Shown piece after piece: positions 1 to 8,700 of a DNA stretch of 17,677 bases. Position 1 is the first letter of the stretch, and the number at the start of each line of letters is the position of its first letter. Position numbers and translations under genes: made by a program. The DNA comes from JADJTT01 sp049306275 (GTDB taxonomy: Bacteria > Bacteroidota > Bacteroidia > Chitinophagales > Saprospiraceae), in assembly GCA_049306275.1 (NCBI GenBank), contig JBAQQB010000091.1:1-17677 (forward strand). Direction: 5' to 3'. Below the pieces are notes generated by a model, which saw only the letters and a list, made by a program, of their open reading frames with translations, made no database searches and was not told where the DNA came from.

Positions 1-83
1 GATAAAGTGCTGGCCTTCAATAGTCCGTGCGAGTTTAGCCAGCCAGGCGGAATGCAGGCCGGTTTTAGGCAAAGCGGCGACAG

Positions 84-122
84 CCTTGTTTTTTTGGTAC
101 TTTTTCAACAAGGAAAAAGTAC
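84..122. repeat. Two overlapping, mutually exclusive inverted repeats
   Basis: CCTTGTT (84-90) is complementary to AACAAGG (107-113), and GTACTTTTT (97-105) is complementary to AAAAAGTAC (114-122). The second pair is a perfect 9-bp stem with an 8-base loop, and that loop contains most of the 3' arm of the first pair, so the two stems cannot form together. A T-run (89-95) sits within the first hairpin. It could be a terminator-like element for a gene outside the window, or a copy of an interspersed palindromic repeat; the sequence alone does not decide. Confidence 0.6.
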
Positions 123-163
123 ATTTCAAGCAAAGCATAACATTGTGCTCTTATTCCCGACAT

Positions 164-185
164 GTGTCGAAGGGGACTTCGACAC
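164..185. repeat. Perfect 9-bp inverted repeat, 4-base loop
   Basis: GTGTCGAAG (164-172) and CTTCGACAC (177-185) form a perfect 9-bp stem around GGGA. It lies 46 bases beyond the stop of the minus-strand cyclase gene. Neither side has a T-run, so it is not a classical intrinsic terminator. It may stabilise the 3' end of the cyclase mRNA or be a protein-binding palindrome. Confidence 0.6.
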
Positions 186-205
186 TACAAAAGAGTCGCT
201 TCAAA

Positions 206-224
206 TCCGGAATAAATTTCCGGA
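206..224 (-). terminator. Possible weak terminator after the cyclase gene
   Basis: TCCGGAA (206-212) and TTCCGGA (218-224) make a 7-bp stem with a 5-base loop, starting 7 bases after the cyclase stop codon. Read on the minus strand, the stem is followed only by TTTG, so the U-tract is short. Position fits a terminator; strength is doubtful. Confidence 0.4.
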
Positions 225-230
225 ACAATC

Positions 231-2504
231 CTAAATCCTCGTTCCCTCCCCCTCCATCAGCTCCACTTCCCGCCGCATGCGGTCTACTTTGGTCTGTATG
301 GATTGGATGATCTCGAAGAAGCGCGGGTTGGTGCGCAGGTCGCTGAAGATGGGGTTGGCCTGGGCGCTGCCGTATCGGAGCCAGTTGTAGGCGGCGGCTT
401 GCTGCAGGAAGTTGAGGGCGCTTTCGTTTTTGCCTTCGGCGGCGTCGAGCAGGCAGCGGAGGTAGTAGTATTCGGGGTCGTCCTTTTTAAGGCCGTTGGT
501 TTCCAGGTCCTGCCGTAAAACGGCGATGAACGTGGCGGCCTTGGGGTCGCGCAGCTTGCGCAGGGTGTAGGCGTAAGCGATCTCGGGTTCCCAGTTGTGT
601 TTTTCTCCTTTTTTGCCGAAGGGCGCTTTTTCGAAGAGTTCGCGCGCTTCGCGCAGGTTGCCGCGAGCCAGTTCGAGGATGGCCTTGCCGAGGGGTTCGC
701 AGCCGGTTTCGGGGGCGAGCTGGCCGCAGATGCGGGCGTGCTCGGCGGCTTTGTCGAGGTTGCCCAGTTCTAGGTATATGCCGAAAAGGAGCTCGTGCGC
801 GAGTACGAAATCGGGGTAGAGCTTGAGGCTGTTCTGCATCAGGTCGATGGCCTCGTAGTTCATGCCGATCATGGCGTACATCTGGGCCAGGGTCTCCTGC
901 GTCCACTTGTCCTTGGGGTTGAGTTGCTGCGCTTTCCTGGCCCAGCGGATGGCGTTGACCATCTCGCCGCGGGTCATGTAGATGGTGGCCAGGTTGAGGG
1001 TGGCCATGCCGTTGCTGGGGTTGTATTTGAGGGCTTCCAGGTAGGCGTCCATGGCCTCCTCGGGCTTGCCCTGGTAGTGGAGTACCAGGCCCTTGGCCTT
1101 GTAGGCGTCGGAGAGCTCCGGGTCGAGCCTGATGGCGCGCTGGCAGACGGTCATGGCCGAGTCGAGCATTTCGGGCTCCATGCCGTAGCGGAAGGCCTTT
1201 TGGGCCAGCGCATCGCCAAGGCCCGCGTAGGCGGGCGCGAAGAGGGAGTCGATCCCGGCGGCGTTCTGGAAGAGCTGTATGGCCACCTCGTTGTCTTTTG
1301 GCGTGTATTCAAAATAGTATTTGCGGCCTTGCAGGTAGAGGTCGTAGGCTTCGACGCTGGCCGTGCCTTTCTTTTCGGCATGCAACTGCTGGGTAGGAGA
1401 GATCTGCATTTTGAGGGCGGAGGCGATGTCCATGGCCACCTGGCTCTGCACGTCGAATATCTCGGTGATCTCGCGGTCGTAAGTTTGCGCCCAGAGGTGG
1501 CTGTCGTTGTGGGCGTCGATGAGCTGGGCCACGATGCGCACCTTGTTGCCCTGCCTGCGCACGCTGCCTTCGAGCACGTAGTCGGCATCCAACTCTTCGC
1601 CGATCTCGCGGACGCTCTTGTCCGTGCCCTTGTAGCCCATCATGGTGGTGCGGGAAATGACGTCGAGTCCGCCAATCTTGGATAGCAGGGTGAGGATATC
1701 TTCCGTGATCCCGTCGCTGAAGTAGTCGTTTTCGGGGTCCTCGCTGTAGTTGGCGAAGGGCAGCACGGCGATGGAGGCCTTCTGGGAAGCCAGCATGGTT
1801 TGAGCGTTGGCATTGCGCTCCGAAGCGGGCCCCTGGGTGAAGTAGAGGATGGACAGCAGCAGGGAAAAAGCGCCCACCAATGCCAGTCCCGTCACCAGCA
1901 TGCGGTTGGTGCGGCGGATACCGGCGGTTTTTCCGGGCTCCACCTCGGCTTTTTTAGCTTTCCGGATGGCTTCTTCCCATTCTGAAAAAGAAGCGGTAGT
2001 GAGGCCTTTATTGGTGATGGCGTAAAGGTCGATGGGGTCGGTAATGTTCTTGAAATGGTGTTTCCCCAGCGCCTTGCAGCGGATGTCGGGGTGGTTCTTG
2101 ATGTCGTCGTGCACTTTGGCCGAGACGAGGATGCCGCCCGGCAGGCAGGCGGTTTCGAGGCGGGCCGCTACGTTCACGCCGTCGCCATACACCTCCTCTT
2201 CGTCGACGATAATGTCGCCGGTGTGAACGCCGATGCGCAAGGGGATTTTGGGTTCTTGCTGGAGCGCCTGCTGTATTTCGATGCAACTCTCCACCGCTTC
2301 CACCGAACTGTGGAAGATGCTGAGTGTGCCGTCGCCGTAGTATTGGAGGATTTGTCCGCCGTGCCGCTCTGTGCACTCCTGAAACACCGAGCGGTGCCGG
2401 TCGCGTACCTGGCGCGCCCGTTCCTCATCCGCATTCATGATGGCTGTATAGCCCACGATGTCGGTAAAGACGATAGCGGCAAGTTGACGTTTACGGGTGC
2501 TCAT
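231..2504 (-). CDS. Class III adenylate/guanylate cyclase with TolB-like domain and TPR repeats
   Basis: A 757-residue membrane protein. Residues 8-165 form a class III nucleotide cyclase domain: FTDIVGYT carries metal ligand D15, YYGDGT carries D58, and NVAARLE supplies N111 and R115 of the transition-state pair. The two purine-selecting positions look atypical (Q54 and E104 where Lys and Asp/Thr are usual), so substrate and activity are uncertain. One membrane segment follows (about 202-222), then a TolB/FlgO-like domain (about 243-365, starting SIAVLPF), then TPR repeats from about 385 to near the end. The expected topology is cyclase in the cytoplasm and TolB/TPR part in the periplasm, which suggests a sensor that converts an envelope signal into a cyclic nucleotide; this is inference. 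The ATG at 2504 was chosen because the upstream TTG (2531) lies inside the promoter motif. It is divergent from the giant secreted protein. Confidence 0.85.
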   Translation of the reverse strand: MSTRKRQLAAIVFTDIVGYTAIMNADEERARQVRDRHRSVFQECTERHGGQILQYYGDGTLSIFHSSVEAVESCIEIQQALQQEPKIPLRIGVHTGDIIVDEEEVYGDGVNVAARLETACLPGGILVSAKVHDDIKNHPDIRCKALGKHHFKNITDPIDLYAITNKGLTTASFSEWEEAIRKAKKAEVEPGKTAGIRRTNRMLVTGLALVGAFSLLLSILYFTQGPASERNANAQTMLASQKASIAVLPFANYSEDPENDYFSDGITEDILTLLSKIGGLDVISRTTMMGYKGTDKSVREIGEELDADYVLEGSVRRQGNKVRIVAQLIDAHNDSHLWAQTYDREITEIFDVQSQVAMDIASALKMQISPTQQLHAEKKGTASVEAYDLYLQGRKYYFEYTPKDNEVAIQLFQNAAGIDSLFAPAYAGLGDALAQKAFRYGMEPEMLDSAMTVCQRAIRLDPELSDAYKAKGLVLHYQGKPEEAMDAYLEALKYNPSNGMATLNLATIYMTRGEMVNAIRWARKAQQLNPKDKWTQETLAQMYAMIGMNYEAIDLMQNSLKLYPDFVLAHELLFGIYLELGNLDKAAEHARICGQLAPETGCEPLGKAILELARGNLREARELFEKAPFGKKGEKHNWEPEIAYAYTLRKLRDPKAATFIAVLRQDLETNGLKKDDPEYYYLRCLLDAAEGKNESALNFLQQAAAYNWLRYGSAQANPIFSDLRTNPRFFEIIQSIQTKVDRMRREVELMEGEGTRI

Positions 2505-2528
2505 GTGCTTTTTGGGATAATTGCGCCT

Positions 2529-2559
2529 CAAATATAAGAACCTCCCGGGGCATATGCAG
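2529..2559 (-). promoter_or_regulatory. Candidate promoter of the cyclase gene
   Basis: On the minus strand TATATTTG (2536-2529) fits the Bacteroidota -7 element TAnnTTTG exactly. A CTG (2559-2557) lies 20 bases upstream where the -33 element usually reads TTG, one mismatch. Transcription would begin about 15-20 bases before the ATG at 2504, giving a short leader. Confidence 0.5.
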
Positions 2560-2670
2560 GTTTAGATGACGAATCCCGAATCTTTCCGGACCGATACCCC
2601 GGATTCCAGGATGAAGGACAGGGGAGTTGGGGGAAGGCTGCGCATGGGCATTCAAATGATGATTTTTTAA

Positions 2671-2701
2671 TTGTTTCTCTCCCTCACTTCCCCTACCTTT
2701 G
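2671..2701 (+). promoter_or_regulatory. Bacteroidota-type promoter of the giant secreted protein gene
   Basis: TTG at 2671-2673 (-33 element) is separated by 20 bases from TACCTTTG at 2694-2701, an exact match to TAnnTTTG. Spacing and sequence fit the primary sigma factor of Bacteroidota. The transcript would start near 2706-2709, leaving a leader of roughly 35 bases before the ATG at 2741. Confidence 0.65.
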
Positions 2702-2740
2702 CCTGCGATAAACGGTAACTTTTCACCGAAACCGATTACT

Positions 2741-5700
2741 ATGAGATCCCATGTACTACTCTTGGCATTCCTGTCATTTGCACTCTCCTCTTTTTCCCAA
2801 CAAGCAGAATTCCAGCGAATCTTCGGCAACGACCTCGACAACCGCTTCAACAAGGTCATCCGCGAAGGGGGATTCTTCTATGCCCTCGGCACGGATGAAC
2901 CCAACGAAGGTATTACTCCCCACGCTACCCTGACCAAGCTCAACAGCCAGGGGCAGATACAGTGGACCATCCGGATGGGGGTTCCTTCCGTATGGAATGA
3001 TATTGTGGTGACCGACGAGGGCAACCTCCTGCTGGTGGGGGGCACCATGCCTTACGACCTGTCTTCCCACAGCCTCATGGGGTTGGCTACCCCTTCCGGC
3101 AATATGCTCTGGGTCAATACGTACAACCTTTCTTCGCGGGAAACCCTGTCGAAGGTGGTTCGCCATCCTGATCCGGACAATCCCGATTTTCCCTACTACG
3201 TGCTCGGCGCCTTCCAGCAACTCAACGCCACCACCAACGACGACGTGCACCTGATCAACATCGACGCCAACGGCGGACTCAACTGGCGCAAAGTATTCGG
3301 CACCAGCTCTGATGAAGAGTTTTTCCGCGACCTGGAAGTGCTCTCCAACGGCAACCTCCTGATCGTGGGGCATCAGAACAACACGGCTGTCTCGCTCGTG
3401 GTCAACAAACAGGGAGCGGTAGTTACCGGCAATTCCTACAACTCCAGCATGCGCATCTACGACGCGGTGGAGCGCTCCGATGGCGGTTTCTTCCTGGCAG
3501 GCTCTTCCGGCCCGTCCTCCCCCGCCCAAATATCCCGCATCAACGCCAGTTTCCAGCCGGTGTGGAGCCGCACGATATCCCAGCTGAACTTTATCAACAG
3601 GATATGGATAGGCCCCGACAACGCGCTCTACGCCCTGGGCTTTGGCAATGTCGGAGGGGTCAACAAGAACGTGGCGGTAAAAATCGTCGAATCCAACAAC
3701 CTGCCCACCGTGCTGTGGGCAAAGGTCCTCGACGGCGCCGAAACGGCTTTCACCAACGGCAACTTCTTCTTCCTGCCTCCCGGCCAGATCGGCTATGTCG
3801 ACGGCCGCACCGGCAACCCCGCAGGCTTCGGACAGAGCGACGCCTTCCTGTCGGTCAGCAACCTCGACCTGGGTACCTGCATCACCCTTCCCGGACCAAC
3901 CCTGTCGCTCTCTCCTTTCACCCTGGCGTCCAGCAGCTATTTCATTCAAGACAACCCCAACACCATCACGGGCGTTCAGCCTTCGACTTTCCAGGGACTG
4001 GCCTGGCAGCAGAGCGCCGTTTGCGGCTCCTCTTGCGAACCGGTCAATACCAATACCTACAGTACTATCACCCTCCCCGTCACCGGCACGAACGAGATCG
4101 AGCTGGCTATCGACGGCTTCCAGGCCAGCAATGGCGAACACGTAGCGGTAGGCCTTTCCACGGCATTCTCGCCCTTCACCCTCGATCTGGTCTTCTACCG
4201 TTTCGACGAAGAAGGAAACCTTATCAGCCAACCCAACAGGCTGGATTTCACATATAACAGCGGCGACCTGGAAGCGCTGATCGACGCAGAAACCCAGGCC
4301 AATGTGCACATGACTGAGGTCTTCGACGGCTCGGGTAATTCGCAGGGGTATTTCCTGGCCGCCACCATGTTCAACACCGTCTTTCCTCCCGGCGGCGTCT
4401 CGACCCTCGACGTCATGGCGGCCCTCCTCGACCACCAGGGCTGCGTGGTGTGGAGCCGCTTCATGGAGCGCACCAACACCGACGAGCATGCCCGCGATGT
4501 GCTGCAACTGCCCAACAGCGACCTGGTGGTGCTGGTGCAGCGCGTCGACCCGGCTATCGGGGAAAATGCCATGGAAATCTTGCGCTTCTCCCTCAATGGT
4601 CAAGCCTGCTCCGACCTGGTCTACTCCCTGCCTTCAACCGACGATTTCTACCCCTCCGCCATCGCCAATATCGAAGGGCTGCCCAACCCCGCGGCTACGG
4701 TGGCCGTGGGCGGCTACTGGAAAGCCGGACAGCGGTTCATGGCCGTCTATCTCCTCCAGTCTGACCTGACCCTGGCTACGCCAGGCGCCCTGCTCTACGA
4801 CATGCTCTCCGGCAACCCGGAAGAAACCCCCTATCCGGCAGGGATCGTCCAAAAAGGCGAAAACCTCGTCATCGCCGGCTATATGTCCAAAAACAGCCCC
4901 GACCGCGAGGCATTCATCACCGAGATCCGGCCCTTTACGCCAACAGGGCAGATAGACGGCTTCGCACTGTGGACCCGCCGGCTGCGCACCATCCCACCCA
5001 ACTCCACCTTTGGCAACGGCTTCCGCATCTACGGCCTCGCAAAAACGGCCGATGACGACCTCGTGGTGGCAGGGGTGGCCACCGGCGCCAACGAGAGCTT
5101 TTACCGGGCTTTCATGATGAAAACAAACCAGGAAGGCGCCGTGCAGTGGATCAATGTATACCCCGGCGGATTCGGCGAAGAGCTGGCAGCCAATGCCCTG
5201 GCTTACGACATCGACGTGGCTTCCTCAGGCGAGCTCTTGCTCACCGGCTACCGCCCCCGTCCCGATTCTTCCGACGGGTTTTTCTGGGTGGCGAGGACCG
5301 ACCCCAACGGCAATATGGCCAACTGCGAATGCTTCGACCCGCTGACCCTGCAGGTGGAAAGCATGTTGCCCGTCTTTTCCTTGACGACCTCCCCGGAACC
5401 CACGCCTGTCGGCTGCGCGGGCGGCCTGGCCATCCCGGCTTGCACGGCCTTCATGCCGGAGCAGCTCTTCTGCGACCAAAACGCGCCGGAACCCGTTTGT
5501 GAAGCCTTGTTCGAATGGGAACCGCTCGACGAGTGTGGAACCATTTCTTTTACCAACCAATCGACAGGCGCGGTGCCCACCTTCCTCTGGCAGTTTGGCG
5601 ATCCCTTCAACTCCGCTTCTACCGAGCTGAACGCCGAGTTCACCTACTTGTCCTCTGGCGTCTATACCGTCTGCCTCACCGTGACCACCGCCGAATGCAC

Positions 5701-8700
5701 CGATACCTGGTGCCAGGAGATCAACGTGGAGATCGCCGGCGCGCCGGCTACGCTCGTTTGCCCCGAAAACATCACCATCCAGGTCGATCCGGGCGCTTGC
5801 GAAAATACTACCTACCAGTTGCCAGAGGCTGCCGTGACCGATAACTGCCCCTGCGATCCGGTGCTGGATGTTTCCTATCCGGCAGGGTACGAAGGGCCTT
5901 ATGCAATCGGCCAAAATACCTTCACCGTCACCGCTATAGACGGCTGCGGCCTGGTGACCTGTGAAGTGACGGTGACCGTCGATGATGGCGAAGCGCCGGA
6001 AATCACCTGTCCGGAAGACATTTCCCTCGACCTTGGATCTCCCTTCGACCCTTCCCAGACAGGAGAAGCTTCGGCTTCGGATCTATGCGGGGAAGTGGCG
6101 ATTTCCTATTTTGACGAAACAGTGTCCGACACTGGTTGCGAGATGATCATCGAGCGCTCCTGGATCGCTGCGGATGCCGCCGGCAATGCCGATACCTGTG
6201 TGCAGGTCATTACCCTCACCGATCCAACGCCGATAGAAATCACCTGTCCGCAAAGCGTCGAGCTGGTGGCCGAGCCGGGCGACTGTTCGGCGATTTGGGA
6301 AGATATGAACGTGTCTGTGATCTACTCCTGCTACGACAACGGCTCATTCGAATTCGGCGTCGGCCTGACCGGAGCGACTACCGCATCTGGATTTGGCCTT
6401 TCCCCTCTCCTCCATCCTTTCAATGCAGGCGTGACCACCGTCGAGGTCTGGGCCAGCGACTTGCCGGCTTTATACGAGTCCTGCACCTTCACCGTTACCG
6501 TCACTGAACTGACACCACCCACCATCGAATGCCCGGACGTGATCTGCGCCCTGGCCCCTCCCGGCGCAAACGAAGCGGTGGTGGAATGGGATGATCCGGC
6601 AGCCGAAGACAACTGCGGCATCGCATCGCTTGTCTGCACGCCGGCTTCCGGCTCTGACTTCCCGCTCGGAGATTCGGAGGTGACCTGCGTCGTTACCGAT
6701 ATTTCGGGAAATGAGGCCTCCTGTACCTTCACCGTCGTGGTGCAACCCGGCGATTTCTCGGCTGAGTTTACGGCTGAAGAAACCAGCGGCTGCGGCGATG
6801 TCTTCCAGTTTACGCCGCAATACCAGGAGGCAGGCTATGCCTACGCCTGGGATTTCGGCGACGGGAATATGTCTTCGGAAATGACGCCGCAGCACGGCTT
6901 TTCCACAGTCGGCGATTTCCTGGTCGTCCTGGCTGTTACCGCGCCCAATGGCTGCGAGGCCTTCTTCAGCCAGACGGTTACCGTCGAGTTGCTGCTGGAG
7001 CCCGCATTTACCTACGAAATCAACTGCAATACCGCCATCTTCACCGGCACGCCCGCCGGCGCTTCCTGGTCCTGGAACCTGCCGGGCGGAACCCAGCAAG
7101 GAGCGGAAGTGACGGTCGTTTTTCCCGGCCCGGGAAGCTATGAAGTCTGCGCCACCGCGACAGAGGGCGATTGCTCGATCGAGGTTTGCCAAACAATTGT
7201 GGTACAACCTGATACAGAAGCGCCCGTATTGACCTGCGCCGACCAGACTGTTCCGGCAGAAACAGACCTCTGTCATGCCACGCTGAACATTCTCCCCGAA
7301 GCGAGCGACAACTGTTCGCCTTCCGGCGATATTGCCGTCGAAGGCCTGCGCGACGATGGCCTGACGCTCGGCGAGCCCTGGCCGCTGGGCACCACCTGCG
7401 TCATCTGGACGGCCACCGACCTGGCGGGTAATCAGGGGGGCTGCACGCAGTGCATCACTGTGCTCGACGAACAAGCGCCGGTGATTACATGCCCCGAAGA
7501 CGTCACGGCGGAAGCCGATCCTGCCACTGGTACGGCTGTGGTGATATTTGACGAAGCTACTGCTACGGACAACTGCGACGGACTGAGCCAGAGCTGCACC
7601 CACAGCTCCGGCGAGGAGTTTCCACTCGGCAGCACCCTGGTGGCCTGTACAGCGACCGATGCCTCAGGCAATGAAAGCTCCTGCTCTTTCCAGGTCATCG
7701 TGCTGCCCGAAGGCGACCTGTGCGCTACGCAGACCCTGGATATCCGCACCGGCTACGACTATGCCTCCGGCGTGTTGTTTGGAGGAAATGGGGTAGCTGA
7801 TCCCTACTGGCTGGAAACAAACGGCCTGCCGATGACCACCGCGACCACGGCAGGGGGCCTTGCGCCCCTGGGCGGTACCCACTGGCTCGTGCCGATGACG
7901 ACAGAAGGCTACCGCGATCACCGCGTGGCCTTCAAATTCTGCCTGCCCGAAGAGCCCTTCGATTGCCAGGATCTGGTCTTTGACCTCGGCATCCAGGCCT
8001 GGGCGCAGGTGGAAGTGTCCATCAACGGCCGTCCGGCCTCGGGGCCGCTGTTTGAAGCGGCGGCCTTCGGCGGGGCGGTGAACTGGAACTACACCCCCTC
8101 GGCGGCCGATTGCGAACTGTTCCGCGCCGGCGACAACTATTTGACCCTCGACTTCCGCACGGTGTATGGCGGGGCGGGGATCAGTGTGCTGGGCACGGTT
8201 TCTTCCACCAATCCCGACTTGCAGTTGGGCATAGGCGGTTGCTGTACTACCTCGCCCGCTTGTAACTGTGAAGAATTTCTATATGACAATATCGCCGTCA
8301 TACCTTCGCCTTTCTTCGAAAGCAACCCCTGCGTGCGGGCCTTCCGTCCGGCAGGCCTCGAAGACTGCGACCAGGTGGAGTGGTACCTCAACGCCGCCCT
8401 GATCGCCACGGGAACGGGAAGCGGCTGGGTGTTCATGAACCTGCCCAATGGCTCGGGCGAAGTCTGCCTGCGCGTCACCCGCACCGATGGCGACGGCAAT
8501 TTCTGCGGCGTGATCGAGAAGTGCTGGCCTTTCATCATGCAGTGCGGCCTGGATGAAGACTGTAACAACACCATCGTGGCCAACACCGGCATGGAAGGGG
8601 AGGAGGGCCTGCTGGGACAAGACGGTAGCGCCGATCCCTGGCAGCAGGCGTTCGGCAATCCCTGGGTGTCCTCGGGCGCAGGCGCGGGCGATCCCCATTT

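Larger units (their letters stand above)
1..230. other. Intergenic stretch with inverted repeats, no convincing gene
   Basis: No open frame here has a plausible start, a recognisable motif or Bacteroidota-like protein composition; the two short plus-strand frames that cross it run into the antisense of the cyclase gene. The stretch is more AT-rich than the genes around it and contains three compact inverted repeats (84-122, 164-185, 206-224), listed separately. Bases 1-83 show nothing I can assign; they could belong to the regulatory region or the far end of a gene outside the window. Confidence 0.6.

Noticed and set aside
7..234. Small plus-strand open frames before the cyclase gene
   Set aside because: They translate inverted repeats and AT-rich intergenic DNA, with no recognisable protein signature or promoter.
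2774..4603. Long minus-strand open frame (609 codons) opposite the giant secreted protein gene
   Set aside because: It is antisense to a clear signal-peptide and repeat protein, shows no domain, and is explained by the GC-rich codon bias that keeps the opposite frame open.
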